From Streptomyces sp. NBC_01460 (GTDB taxonomy: Bacteria; Actinomycetota; Actinomycetes; Streptomycetales; Streptomycetaceae), in NCBI RefSeq assembly GCF_036227405.1, contig NZ_CP109473.1:7564001-7628000 (forward strand): a DNA stretch of 64,000 nucleotides. The letters run 5' to 3'. Each line of letters opens with the position of its first letter. Positions within the stretch are counted from its first letter, which is position 1. The notes beneath the pieces are model-generated. The model had not been told where the DNA came from and ran no database searches. It saw only the letters and a program-made list of their open reading frames with translations. Of this stretch, positions 1 to 8,024 are shown piece after piece. Made by a program: the position numbers and the translations under genes.

Positions 1-63
1 AGGGTGGGATACGGGCTCATCCGGGGTCTCCTCGCAGGTGTCGTCGAGCCAGTTGTAGACCAC
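1..63 (-). CDS. Leftward gene cut by window edge, unidentified (5' end only)
   Basis: Twenty-one codons are visible from a possible GTG start (VVYNWLDDTCEETPDEP...). Third codon positions are almost all G or C, unlike the opposing frame, so this strand is probably coding. The start lies just inside a perfect palindrome that separates it from the rightward DoxX gene. A regulator of the MarR or TetR type would fit that layout, but the visible residues do not identify a family. The start codon is uncertain because TTG codons lie in frame upstream. Confidence 0.4.
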   Translation of the reverse strand, partial: MVYNWLDDTCEETPDEPVSHP

Positions 64-70
64 CCGCCCC

Positions 71-96
71 TCATTGTGCAACAAGTTGCACAATGA
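71..96. promoter_or_regulatory. Perfect palindrome, candidate operator
   Basis: CATTGTGCAAC and GTTGCACAATG flank a central AA. With the outer T/A pair the arms are 12 bp and perfectly matched. It lies between a leftward gene at the window edge and the rightward DoxX gene. Dyads built on TTGTGCAAC/GTTGCACAA resemble operators of MarR-family dimers. That family assignment is inference; the symmetry is directly visible. Confidence 0.65.
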
Positions 97-227
97 CGTA
101 CGTCGCAGTCACCGCACGGCGGGAACACGAATGGCCCACCCCCATCGGACCCCACTGGCCGGACCGGACGAGAGTGGATTGGTACGGCCCGACGCCGTTG
201 CTCCTCCTCGCTGACAGGAGACACCTC

Positions 228-764
228 ATGACCTGCATCAACCGACGTGACCTCGGACTCCTCGCACTCAGGGTCGGTACGGGGGCCGTCCTGGCGGCCC
301 ACGGCAGCCAGAAACTGGGCGGGTGGTTCGGCGGCGGGGGCATCGAGGGGACCACCGCGGCGATGGAGGCCATGGGCTTCCGTCCGCCGAAGCACAGCGC
401 CCTGGCGGCCGGGATCGGCGAGGCGGGCGGCGGCGTCCTGCTGGCCCTCGGCCTCGCCACCCCCGCGGCGGGTGCCGCGGCGGCGGGCACCATGGCGGGT
501 GCCGTCGCCGTGCACGCTCCCGCGGGCATCTTCGCCATGGGCGGCGGCTACGAGTATCCGGCCTTCCTCGGCTTCACCGCCGCCGCGATCGGGCTCACGG
601 GTGCCGGCCGCTACTCCCTGGACCACGCCACCTGCCACGTCCTCGACCGGCCGTGGGTCGTCGCCCTCGCCTTCGCGGGCAGCGCCCTCGCGGCGGCGGC
701 CGTCGTCGGACGGCGGGCCAAGGAACAAGCGGCCGCGGGCGAGCCGGAGGGCGAGGGCCTGTAG
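228..764 (+). CDS. DoxX family membrane protein
   Basis: The product is about 178 aa and hydrophobic with roughly four membrane segments. The N-terminal region (LALRVGTGAVLAAHGSQKLGGWFGGGG) carries the HGSQKL-G signature typical of DoxX/DoxD-like proteins. DoxX proteins are small membrane proteins linked to redox or thiol stress in actinobacteria. The ATG at 228 is chosen because ACAGGAG lies 7 nt upstream; the open frame continues back to position 93 but the extra residues look non-native. The palindrome at 71-96 suggests control by a regulator encoded on the left. Confidence 0.8.
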   Translation: MTCINRRDLGLLALRVGTGAVLAAHGSQKLGGWFGGGGIEGTTAAMEAMGFRPPKHSALAAGIGEAGGGVLLALGLATPAAGAAAAGTMAGAVAVHAPAGIFAMGGGYEYPAFLGFTAAAIGLTGAGRYSLDHATCHVLDRPWVVALAFAGSALAAAAVVGRRAKEQAAAGEPEGEGL

Positions 765-806
765 TTCTTCCGCATTGATCGCCGTTTCAGGGGCACTCGG
801 CAGTGC

Positions 807-1649
807 ATGAATGCGAACGCACTGTCGACGAACGCACGCGGCCAGGCCAGAAGAGCCGCGCGCAGCCGCGCCATGGATGTCGGCGCCCGCGCCGGGTTCG
901 TGGCGCGAGGAGTGATCTACCTGCTGGTCGGTGTGCTCGCCCTGCGCATCGCCTTCTCCGACGGAGGCGGCAAGCAGGCCGACCGCGGCGGCGCCATCGC
1001 GGAGATAGCCGAGAAGCCGTTCGGGAACATCCTGCTCTGGGCCCTCGGCCTGGCGCTGGCCGGCATGGCGCTCTGGCGGCTGTCCGAGGCACTCTTCGGC
1101 CAGGCGGGCCCTGACGGCGACAAGCCGCAGAAGCGGGCGATGGCAGCCGCGCGCTTCGTCTTCTACGGCTTCGTGTCCTACTCCGTGCTCTCCTACGCGG
1201 CCGGCGACCAGGGCAGCGGCAGCGGATCCAGCGACAAGCAGACCGACGACGTCACGGCGCGCGCCCTGGAGTGGACCGGCGGTCAGTGGATCGTCGGAGC
1301 GGCCGGCATCGTCGTGACCTGCGCCGGCCTCTGGATCGCCTTCCGGGCAGCCGCCCGCAAGTTCCACAAGCACCTGAAGATGGCCGAGATGACGAAGAAG
1401 GTCCGTCAGGCCGTCGACGTCACCGGCGTGTTCGGCGGCGTCGTGCGCGGTGCGGTCTTCGCCACGGCGGGCGGGTTCGCCGTCGCGGCGGCCGTCCAGC
1501 ACGAACCGGGCCGTGCCAAGGGTATGGACGACACCCTGCGCTCCTTCACCGAGACGCCCGCGGGCCCCTGGCTGCTCGCCTTCATCGCGCTCGGCCTGGC
1601 CGCCTTCGGCCTCTTCTCCTGGGCCAACGCCCGCTACCGCAAGGTCTGA
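807..1649 (+). CDS. DUF1206 domain membrane protein
   Basis: A 280-aa integral membrane protein with three repeats of a paired-helix unit: ARAGFVARGVIYLLVGVLA near residue 28, a middle unit near 105-185, and GVFGGVVRGAVFATAGGFA near 210. This tandem pattern is characteristic of DUF1206 proteins, common in Streptomyces and of unknown function. A basic KFHKHLKMAEMTKKVR segment links the second and third units. The ATG start has no strong ribosome site. The gene converges on the photolyase gene, with a hairpin between them. Confidence 0.85.
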   Translation: MNANALSTNARGQARRAARSRAMDVGARAGFVARGVIYLLVGVLALRIAFSDGGGKQADRGGAIAEIAEKPFGNILLWALGLALAGMALWRLSEALFGQAGPDGDKPQKRAMAAARFVFYGFVSYSVLSYAAGDQGSGSGSSDKQTDDVTARALEWTGGQWIVGAAGIVVTCAGLWIAFRAAARKFHKHLKMAEMTKKVRQAVDVTGVFGGVVRGAVFATAGGFAVAAAVQHEPGRAKGMDDTLRSFTETPAGPWLLAFIALGLAAFGLFSWANARYRKV

Positions 1650-1653
1650 GCCG

Positions 1654-1691
1654 GGGGCGGCAGCCCGGGACCACCCGGAGTCCGCCGCCCC
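1654..1691. terminator. Hairpin between convergent genes
   Basis: GGGGCGGC (1654-1661) pairs with GCCGCCCC (1684-1691). Within the loop, CCGGG (1665-1669) pairs with CCCGG (1674-1678). There is no U tract, as is usual in high-GC actinobacteria. It lies in the 76-bp gap between the converging DUF1206 and photolyase genes, so it probably acts in both directions. Confidence 0.5.
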
Positions 1692-1725
1692 GACCCTGCT
1701 CGTCCGCCGGCGCCGACGGCCCTGC

Positions 1726-3105
1726 TCAGTCGAGCCCCCGGGCCTCCTTGAACCGGGACAGGCCCTCCGCCAGTCCCACCAGCGGCTCCGGGTAGTCGTA
1801 GCGGGCCCGCTCCTCCCCGGACAGCTTCCACGGCTCGTGCACGGCCGCCCCCGCGATCCCCGCGAGCTCCGGCACCCAGCGCCGTACGTACGCCCCGTCC
1901 GGGTCGTACCGCTTGGCCTGGGTCACCGGGTTGAGCACGCGGTTGGGGCGGCTGTCCGTGCCGGTCCCCGCCACCCACTGCCAGTTGAGCTGGTTGTTGG
2001 CCACGTCCCCGTCGACGAGCAGGTCGAGGAAGTGGCGCGCTCCGGCCCGCCAGTCCACGTACAGGGTCTTGGCGAGGAAGCTCCCGGCCAGCAGCCGCCC
2101 CCTGTTGTGCATCCAGCCCTCGTGGAGCAGCTGCCGCATCGCCGCGTCGACCACCGGATAGCCGGTACGGCCCTCCTTCCAGGCGGCCGTCTCCTCCTCG
2201 GCCTTCCGTCCCGTACGCCAGCGGTCCTGCCGCGAGCGGTAGTCGGTGCGGGCGGCCGCCGGGCGGGCGGCCAGGACCTGGTGGTGGAAGTCCCGCCAGC
2301 ACACCTGCCGTACGAAGGCCTCCGCCCCCGGTCCGCCCGCGTCGCGGGCACGGTGGACGACCTCGGCGGGGGAGAGCGTGCCGAAGTGCAGGTGCGGCGA
2401 GAGCCGCGAGGTCGCGTCGCCCGCCAGGTCGTCGTGGAGGTCCTCGTACGACGCGAGTCCGTCCCGGTGCCACGCGGTGAAGAGCCGTCGCCCCTCGGCC
2501 TCCCCGCCCTCGGCCAGGCCGGGGGAGGTCCCCCGTACGCCGTCCCGCGCGGGCAGCCCGGCGGACGCGGGACCCTCCGGTACGCGCACGGTGCGCGGCG
2601 CGTGGAACGGACGGCGGAGCCCCTCCTCCGACCACCGGCGGAAGTACGGGGTGAAGACGGCGAAGTGGTCCCTGTCCGCGCCGGAGGGGACCACCGCGCC
2701 GGGCGCGACCGCGGTGATCACCGCGTCGTGCACGCTCAGCCGGCAGCCCGTGGACCCGAGGGCCTCGCGCAGCCGCTCCTCCCGGCGCTGCGCGAACGAG
2801 CTGACGCCCGCCGCCATGTGCAGGGTGGCGGCCCCGGTCTCCGCGACGATCCTGCCGGTCTCCTCCACCACGTCGCCCTCCCGGACGACCAGACGCCCGC
2901 CTCGCTCGCGGAGTCCCGCGTCCAGGTCACGGAGGCAGTCGGCCAGGAACGCGCGCCGGTTGGGGGCGCCGAACCCGGCGGCCTCGACGGCCTTGTCCAG
3001 CACGAAGAGGGGCACCACCTCGTCGGCCGCGGCGAGGGCGGCGTGCAGCGGTGGATGGTCGTGGATCCGCAGATCGGAGGTGAACAGGACGACGGCCACG
3101 GTCAT
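1726..3105 (-). CDS. phr: Deoxyribodipyrimidine photo-lyase (class I CPD photolyase/cryptochrome family)
   Basis: A 459-aa protein of normal length for bacterial class I photolyases, which split UV-induced pyrimidine dimers using FADH- and light. The N-terminal antenna-binding alpha/beta domain begins TVAVVLFTSDLRIHDHPPL. The C-terminal FAD-binding domain shows MHNRGRL, WQWVAGTGTDSRPNR and NRVLNPVTQAKRYDPDG. The start codon overlaps the stop of the upstream SDR gene (ATGA), giving translational coupling. In other streptomycetes photolyase and SDR genes of this kind occur near light-responsive LitR loci; no LitR is visible here. Confidence 0.95.
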   Translation of the reverse strand: MTVAVVLFTSDLRIHDHPPLHAALAAADEVVPLFVLDKAVEAAGFGAPNRRAFLADCLRDLDAGLRERGGRLVVREGDVVEETGRIVAETGAATLHMAAGVSSFAQRREERLREALGSTGCRLSVHDAVITAVAPGAVVPSGADRDHFAVFTPYFRRWSEEGLRRPFHAPRTVRVPEGPASAGLPARDGVRGTSPGLAEGGEAEGRRLFTAWHRDGLASYEDLHDDLAGDATSRLSPHLHFGTLSPAEVVHRARDAGGPGAEAFVRQVCWRDFHHQVLAARPAAARTDYRSRQDRWRTGRKAEEETAAWKEGRTGYPVVDAAMRQLLHEGWMHNRGRLLAGSFLAKTLYVDWRAGARHFLDLLVDGDVANNQLNWQWVAGTGTDSRPNRVLNPVTQAKRYDPDGAYVRRWVPELAGIAGAAVHEPWKLSGEERARYDYPEPLVGLAEGLSRFKEARGLD

Positions 3106-4613
3106 TTCGTCACACCCGCCGTTCCTCGGGCCGCCGCCTGGGCGATGTTGCGCGCCATCCCGCCGAAGACCACCGCGTGGAAGGGGGAGACGCTCCACCA
3201 GTACGCGTGGCCGAGCAGTCCCGCCGGATGGAACACGGCCCGCTGCCGGTAGTGGGACCGGCCCCCCTCGCCCTCCTCCGCGTACATCTCCAGCCAGGCC
3301 AGGCCCGGCAGCCGCATCTCCGCGCGGAGCCTGAGCAGCCGGCCGGGTTCGATCTCCTCGACCCGCCAGAAGTCCAGGGAGTCGCCCACGCGCAGGCGTT
3401 GGGCGTCCCGCCTGCCCCGGCGCAGGCCCACACCGCCGATCAGCCGGTCCAGCCAGCCCCGGACCGCCCATGCGAGGGGGAACGAGTACCAGCCGTTGTC
3501 ACCGCCGATCCCCTCCACGACTCTCCACAGGGCCTCGGGGGAGGCGTCCACGTCGAGCTCGCGCACATCGGTGTACAGGCTCCCGCCCGCCCAGTCGGGG
3601 TCGGTGGGGAGCGGATCGCTGGGGATGCCCGGGATCGACGCGGAGGACCACCGCGTCGTCACCTTCGCCTCGCGCACCCGCTGCAGGGCCAGCGAGAGAG
3701 CCGTGTCGAAGGAGAAGGGCTGCCCGGGTTCGTCCGGGACGTGGTCGGCGATGTCGTGTTCGTGGCACACGACCTCGTAGCGCAGGGACTCCGCGAGCGG
3801 CCGGGCGATCGACGCTGGCACGGGGGTGACCAGGCCGACCCAGTGACTGGACAGGCCCGGCGAGAGCATCGGTACCGGCAGGATCAGCCGGTGCCGGAGG
3901 TTGGCGACCGCCGCGTACTTCTGCATCATGTCGCGGTACGTCATGACGTCCGGCCCTCCGATGTCGAAGGTGCGGTTCACGTCGGCGGGCATGCGCGCAC
4001 TGCCCACCAGGTAGCGCAGGACGTCCCGGACCGCGATCGGCTGGATCCGTGTCGACACCCAGCTGGGCGTGACCATGACCGGCAGCCGCTCGGTGAGGTA
4101 GCGCAGCATCTCGAAGGACGCCGAGCCCGATCCGATGATGACGGCGGCGCGCAGCACGGTCGTCGGCACGCCCGAGTCGAGCAGGAGGCGGCCGACCTCG
4201 GCGCGTGAACGCAGGTGCGGGGACAGCTCCTCCGCGGGGACGTCGTCAGGGGCCAGCCCGCCCAGGTAGACGATGCGTCCCACGCCGGCCGCCTTCGCCT
4301 GTTCTCCGAAGATCCGCGCGGCCTCACGGTCGGTCTTCTCGAATCCGGGCCCGGAGGCCAGCGCGTGGACGAGGTAGTAGGCGACGTCGACGTCGCGCAT
4401 CGCCGCGCCCAGGGACTCCGCGTCGGTCACGTCCCCCTTGACCACGTCGGCCTCGCCCGCCCACGGGTAGTCCCGCAGCTTCTCCGGGGTCCGCGCCAGG
4501 CAGCGCACCCGGTGGCCGGCCTCCAGGAGCTCCGGCACGAGGCGACCCCCGATGTATCCGGTCGCGCCCGTCACCAGACACCGCAGTGCGCCGCTGTCGT
4601 CCTTGCTCTCCAT
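3102..4613 (-). CDS. SDR-type NAD(P)-binding protein with C-terminal DUF2867 domain
   Basis: A 503-aa fusion. Residues about 10-300 form an atypical SDR/NmrA-like Rossmann domain with the nucleotide motif TGATGYIGGR near the N-terminus and a conserved RAAVIIGSGSASFEMLRYL segment. Residues about 345-500 match the DUF2867 pattern (WYSFPLAWAVRGWLDRLIGGVGLRRGRR and HAYWWSVSPFHAVVFGGMARNIA). The architecture is common in actinobacteria; the substrate is unknown. ATG at 4613 is preceded by GAGGGG. The gene is translationally coupled to the photolyase, which suggests a light or UV stress role. Confidence 0.85.
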   Translation of the reverse strand: MESKDDSGALRCLVTGATGYIGGRLVPELLEAGHRVRCLARTPEKLRDYPWAGEADVVKGDVTDAESLGAAMRDVDVAYYLVHALASGPGFEKTDREAARIFGEQAKAAGVGRIVYLGGLAPDDVPAEELSPHLRSRAEVGRLLLDSGVPTTVLRAAVIIGSGSASFEMLRYLTERLPVMVTPSWVSTRIQPIAVRDVLRYLVGSARMPADVNRTFDIGGPDVMTYRDMMQKYAAVANLRHRLILPVPMLSPGLSSHWVGLVTPVPASIARPLAESLRYEVVCHEHDIADHVPDEPGQPFSFDTALSLALQRVREAKVTTRWSSASIPGIPSDPLPTDPDWAGGSLYTDVRELDVDASPEALWRVVEGIGGDNGWYSFPLAWAVRGWLDRLIGGVGLRRGRRDAQRLRVGDSLDFWRVEEIEPGRLLRLRAEMRLPGLAWLEMYAEEGEGGRSHYRQRAVFHPAGLLGHAYWWSVSPFHAVVFGGMARNIAQAAARGTAGVTK

Positions 4614-4702
4614 GACCCCTCGCTCCGGCTCGTGTCTCCTTCGACCACCGTGTCCCCGGGAGGGCCGCTCCGCATGCCTGCGGGGTCCGGACACGCCGAA
4701 GC

Positions 4703-4718
4703 CCACCCCTCCGGGTGG
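4703..4718 (-). terminator. Short hairpin downstream of tatA
   Basis: CCACCC and GGGTGG flank a 4-nt loop in the 130-bp gap between the tatA stop and the SDR start, both on the minus strand. It is a small GC stem without a U tract, so it is a weak terminator candidate. Confidence 0.3.
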
Positions 4719-4743
4719 CGGGGCGGGCAGGCGGGCAAGGGGA

Positions 4744-4974
4744 TCAGCGAGGTCCGGGCTTCTCGGTGGCGGTGCCCCGGATGACGTGCGGGCCGCTCGC
4801 GCCGTCGGTCCCCGGCCCGGCCGGGGGAACGCCGTCGGACTTCAGGGCCCGCGCCTCGCTCTTCAGGATCCGGGCCGACTTGCCCAGGGAGCGGGCGAGT
4901 TCGGGGAGCTTCCTGGCACCGAGGATCAGGACGGCGAGGATGAGGAGGATCGCGATCTCGCTGATTCCGAACAT
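4744..4974 (-). CDS. tatA: Twin-arginine translocase subunit TatA-like protein
   Basis: A 76-aa protein with the TatA architecture: one short N-terminal membrane helix (ISEIAILLILAVLILGARKL), a Pro hinge, an amphipathic helix (PELARSLGKSARILKSEARAL) and a charged C-terminal tail. TatA oligomers form the conduit for folded proteins in the Tat pathway. The ATG at 4974 gives the canonical MFGISEIAIL start; the longer open frame upstream adds 27 atypical residues. No tatB or tatC lies nearby, so this is probably an extra copy to the tatAC pair usual in Streptomyces. Confidence 0.88.
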   Translation of the reverse strand: MFGISEIAILLILAVLILGARKLPELARSLGKSARILKSEARALKSDGVPPAGPGTDGASGPHVIRGTATEKPGPR

Positions 4975-5071
4975 GACGGTGTCTTCTCCCTGAGGGGTGT
5001 GCGGCGCACGCGCGACGGCCCGGTCATTCTCCCGGGGCTCCGGGGGGTGCGCCAAATCCGCTCCATCGGGT

Positions 5072-5096
5072 TTCTACGCATCTGTAGAAGTACAGA
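5072..5096. promoter_or_regulatory. Two overlapping short dyads, candidate operator
   Basis: TTCTAC (5072-5077) faces GTAGAA (5084-5089), and TCTGTA (5081-5086) faces TACAGA (5091-5096). They lie between the leftward tatA and the rightward MarR-like gene. This is a local AT-richer patch and could hold an autoregulatory site or promoter. It is called from symmetry alone. Confidence 0.4.
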
Positions 5097-5177
5097 GGCG
5101 GGATGAGCTGCGGATGTGTTCCTCGCGGAGTCCGCCGGGAGGTCGGTGCGCCTCCATGTGCGCCCTACTATGGGGCG

Positions 5178-5672
5178 GTGGACAGTGCAGACGACCCTCG
5201 CGACGGATCCGGCGCGGCTGCGACGGGGGTCTCGGAACTCCAGGCGCTCGCCGTGGAGCTGCGCCGGATGAACGGCGAGATCAACCGGCTGGTCCACTCC
5301 TTCGCGCACGCGCAGGGACTGCACGCGACGGATGTGCAGGCCCTCGGCGCGATCCTCGACGCCGATGTGCCGCTGACTCCGGGGCGACTGCGTGAACACC
5401 TGGGGCTGACGTCCGGCGCGGTCACCGCGTGCCTGGACCGGCTCGAGCGGGCCGGGCACGTCAGGCGTGCACGGGAGAGCTCCGACCGGCGTGTCGTGCA
5501 CCTCTACTACGAGTCCGGGGCCAAGGCGGCCGCGCGCTCGTTCTTCATGCCCCTCGCGGAGGCGGCGGCCGGTGCGCGCTCCGCGTCCGAGCCCCAGGAG
5601 CTGGAGTCCGCGCTCCGATTTCTCGGACGTATGAACGGTGAGCTCGCCCGTATGCAGGTTCCCCGGCGCTGA
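5178..5672 (+). CDS. MarR-family winged-helix transcriptional regulator
   Basis: About 164 aa. The core LHATDVQALGAILDADVPLTPGRLREHLGLTSGAVTACLDRLERAGHVRRARESSDRRVVHLYY is a MarR winged helix: recognition helix LTSGAVTACLDRLERAG followed by the DRR wing. MarR proteins are dimeric, usually repress a neighbouring gene and respond to small ligands. GTG at 5178 is taken as start because in-frame residues before it look non-native. An MMPL exporter starts 95 bp downstream behind a perfect dyad, so it is the likely target. Confidence 0.82.
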   Translation: MDSADDPRDGSGAAATGVSELQALAVELRRMNGEINRLVHSFAHAQGLHATDVQALGAILDADVPLTPGRLREHLGLTSGAVTACLDRLERAGHVRRARESSDRRVVHLYYESGAKAAARSFFMPLAEAAAGARSASEPQELESALRFLGRMNGELARMQVPRR

Positions 5673-5697
5673 AGCCCCGTCCCTGTGCGGAGGGGCT
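5673..5697 (+). terminator. Hairpin after the MarR-like gene
   Basis: AGCCCC (5673-5678) pairs with GGGGCT (5692-5697) directly after the stop codon. It may terminate the regulator transcript before the operator and promoter of the exporter. Confidence 0.35.
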
Positions 5698-5711
5698 CCG
5701 TGGGCCATGTA

Positions 5712-5728
5712 ATCTCAATCATTGAGAT
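5712..5728. promoter_or_regulatory. Perfect dyad upstream of MMPL exporter
   Basis: ATCTCAAT and ATTGAGAT flank a single C, giving perfect 8-bp arms. ATTGAGA recurs at 5737-5743, 16 bp further on. The site is about 40 bp before the exporter start and just downstream of a MarR-like gene. MarR dimers bind sites of this size, so it is a plausible operator for the exporter. Confidence 0.6.
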
Positions 5729-5767
5729 ACATCATGATTGAGAGATCGCGGCCGACCCAGGAGTGCC

Positions 5768-7897
5768 ATGTCCACCGCATCGAAGCCGGTCCGCCGGCTG
5801 TTCCTTGTACCCGTCTTCCTCGTCCTCGCGTGGCTGGTCGTCGGCGGGGCCTTCGGTTCGTACGCCGGGAAACTGGGGGAGGTCGCCACCAACGACCAAG
5901 CCGCGTTCCTGCCGCAGAGCGCCGAGTCCACCCGGGTCGTCGAGGCCCAGAAGGCGTTCAGCCGGCAGGAGACCGTACCCGCCATCGTGGTCTGGACGTC
6001 GGACGGGGACGCCGACAAGCTCGGCCCGGAGCAGCGGAAGGCGGCGACGGCCGCCCTCGCCTCGCTCGAGGGCGGTCCGGGTGTGACGGGCAAGGTGAGC
6101 CCCGCGCTGCCCTCCGAGGACGGAAAGGCGCTGGAAGGCGTCGTCCAGCTGCGGCCTGACCTGGGGGACGAGCTACCCGACTCCCTGGCGCACATCCGGA
6201 GCGCCGCGGAGGGCGTCCCGGGCACGACGGTCGGGCTCGCGGGCCCCGCCGCCTCGCAGGCCGACCTGTCGGACGCCTTCGCCGGCATCGACGGACTGCT
6301 GCTCGGCGTCGCCCTGGTGACCGTGCTCGTCATCCTGCTCCTGGTCTACCGCAGCGTCCTGCTGCCGCTGATCATCATCGTCGGCGCGGTCTTCGCGCTC
6401 GGTGTCTCCTGCGCGATCGTCTACGTACTGGCCGACCACGACATCGTCCGGGTCGACGGCCAGGTCCAGGGCATCCTGTCCATCCTCGTCATCGGAGCGG
6501 CCACCGACTACGCGCTGCTGCTCACCGCCCGGTTCCGCGAGGAGCTCTCGCGGCAGCCCGACCGGTGGACCGCGATGCGCGCCGCACTCCGTGAGTCCGC
6601 CGGGCCGATCGCGGCCAGCGCCGCCACCGTGGCCCTGGGGCTGCTCGCCCTCCTGCTCAGCGACCTCACCAACAACCGCGCGCTCGGACCCGTGGGCGCC
6701 ATCGGCATCGTCTGCTCCGTCCTGAGCGCCCTCACCTTCCTCCCGGCCGTCCTGGTCCTGCTCGGCCGGGCGGCGTACTGGCCCTCCGGCCCGAAGAAGG
6801 GGAAGGCCGAGCCGGACTCCGGCTCGACGGGGATCTGGTCGCGGATCGCCGGGCTGGTCGACCGCGCCCCGCGCAAGGTGTGGGCCGTCACGCTGGTCGG
6901 TCTTCTGGCCTGCGCGGCCTTCATGCCGACGCTGAACTCCAAGGGAGTGCCCCTGGAGGAGATCTTCGTCAACGACGCGCCGTCGGTCGCCGCCCAGGAG
7001 ACCCTGAGCCGGCACTTCCCCGGCGGATCGGGCAACCCCGCCGTCGTGATCGCCGGCGCGAACCGGTCCCAGCAGGTCGTCGCCGCCGCCGAGGACGTCC
7101 AGGGCGTCGCGAGCGTCTCCGTGATGACGGCCTCCGGACGCCCCGGCGCCGGGGAGCCGCTCGTCGTGGACGGCCGGGTGCGCATCGACGCCACACTGGC
7201 GGACGCGGCCGACAGCGACGCCGCCAAGGCGACGGTCACGCGGCTCCGCGAAGCGGTCCACGCGGTACCGGGCGCCGAGGCGCTCGTCGGCGGCTACACC
7301 GCGCAGCAGTACGACACCCAGAAGACCGCCGAACACGACCGCAACATCATCGTGCCGGTGGTGCTGGTCATCATCCTCGTCATCCTGATCGGACTGCTCC
7401 GCTCCCTGCTGATGCCGCTGCTCCTCGTCGCGACCGTGGCGCTCAACTTCCTCGCCACGCTCGGTATCTCGTCGCTGGTCTTCGAGCACGTCTTCGGCTT
7501 CAGCGGCACGGACTCCTCCGTACCGCTCTACGGATTCGTCTTCCTGGTCGCCCTCGGCGTCGACTACAACATCTTCCTGATGTCGCGCGTCCGTGAGGAG
7601 TCCCTGATCCACGGCACCCGGCAGGGCGTGCTGCGCGGCCTCACCACCACGGGTGGCGTCATCACCTCGGCGGGCGTCGTCCTGGCGGCCACCTTCGCGG
7701 CCCTGGGGGTCATCCCGCTCGCCTTCCTGGTCCAGATCGCGTTCATCGTCGCGTTCGGCGTGCTGCTGGACACCCTCGTCGTGCGGTCGCTCCTGGTGCC
7801 CGCCCTGGTCAGGGACATCGGGCGCACCGCCTGGTGGCCGGGCACGCTCAGCCGGAAGCCTGAGGAGGCTCCGGAGGCGCGGGAATCCCTGTCGTAG
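5768..7897 (+). CDS. MMPL/RND-family transporter
   Basis: A 709-aa membrane protein with the two-fold MMPL topology: one N-terminal helix, an extracytoplasmic loop, five or six helices, then the same again. The paired membrane motifs GAATDYALLLTARFREEL (Asp247) and ALGVDYNIFLMSRVREES (Asp599) carry the proton-relay Asp-Tyr pair of the family. Actinobacterial MMPL proteins export lipids, antibiotics or other hydrophobic compounds. CAGGAG precedes the ATG at 5768. The flanking MarR-like gene and dyad, and a TetR gene downstream, suggest inducible efflux. Substrate unknown. Confidence 0.9.
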   Translation: MSTASKPVRRLFLVPVFLVLAWLVVGGAFGSYAGKLGEVATNDQAAFLPQSAESTRVVEAQKAFSRQETVPAIVVWTSDGDADKLGPEQRKAATAALASLEGGPGVTGKVSPALPSEDGKALEGVVQLRPDLGDELPDSLAHIRSAAEGVPGTTVGLAGPAASQADLSDAFAGIDGLLLGVALVTVLVILLLVYRSVLLPLIIIVGAVFALGVSCAIVYVLADHDIVRVDGQVQGILSILVIGAATDYALLLTARFREELSRQPDRWTAMRAALRESAGPIAASAATVALGLLALLLSDLTNNRALGPVGAIGIVCSVLSALTFLPAVLVLLGRAAYWPSGPKKGKAEPDSGSTGIWSRIAGLVDRAPRKVWAVTLVGLLACAAFMPTLNSKGVPLEEIFVNDAPSVAAQETLSRHFPGGSGNPAVVIAGANRSQQVVAAAEDVQGVASVSVMTASGRPGAGEPLVVDGRVRIDATLADAADSDAAKATVTRLREAVHAVPGAEALVGGYTAQQYDTQKTAEHDRNIIVPVVLVIILVILIGLLRSLLMPLLLVATVALNFLATLGISSLVFEHVFGFSGTDSSVPLYGFVFLVALGVDYNIFLMSRVREESLIHGTRQGVLRGLTTTGGVITSAGVVLAATFAALGVIPLAFLVQIAFIVAFGVLLDTLVVRSLLVPALVRDIGRTAWWPGTLSRKPEEAPEARESLS

Positions 7898-7908
7898 GGA
7901 ACGGCTGA

Positions 7909-7947
7909 CGGAGGCCCGGGGTGACGTGCTGTCGCCCCGGGCCTCCG
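7909..7947 (+). terminator. Terminator hairpin after the MMPL gene
   Basis: CGGAGGCCCGGGG (7909-7921) pairs perfectly with CCCCGGGCCTCCG (7935-7947) across a 13-nt loop. It lies 12 bp past the exporter stop and before the TetR operators, so it insulates the two units. Confidence 0.7.
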
Positions 7948-7970
7948 CGCGTCGGCGGGCGCCCACCGAA

Positions 7971-8003
7971 TGTCCCGTCGGGACAGATGTCCCACTGCGA
8001 CAT
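7971..8003 (+). promoter_or_regulatory. Tandem TetR-type operators
   Basis: TGTCCC-GTC-GGGACA (7971-7985) is a perfect 6-bp-arm dyad. A near copy, TGTCCC-ACT-GCGACA, follows at 7988-8002. The units are 17 bp apart, a spacing typical of cooperative TetR binding. They lie 22 bp before the TetR-family start codon, which suggests autoregulation of the tetR-SDR-ADH operon. Confidence 0.6.
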
Positions 8004-8024
8004 TTGAAGGTGTACGGTGCAAGC

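Noticed and set aside
93..227. Upstream extension of the DoxX gene to position 93
   Set aside because: The added 45 residues do not resemble DoxX, and a clear ribosome site precedes the ATG at 228.
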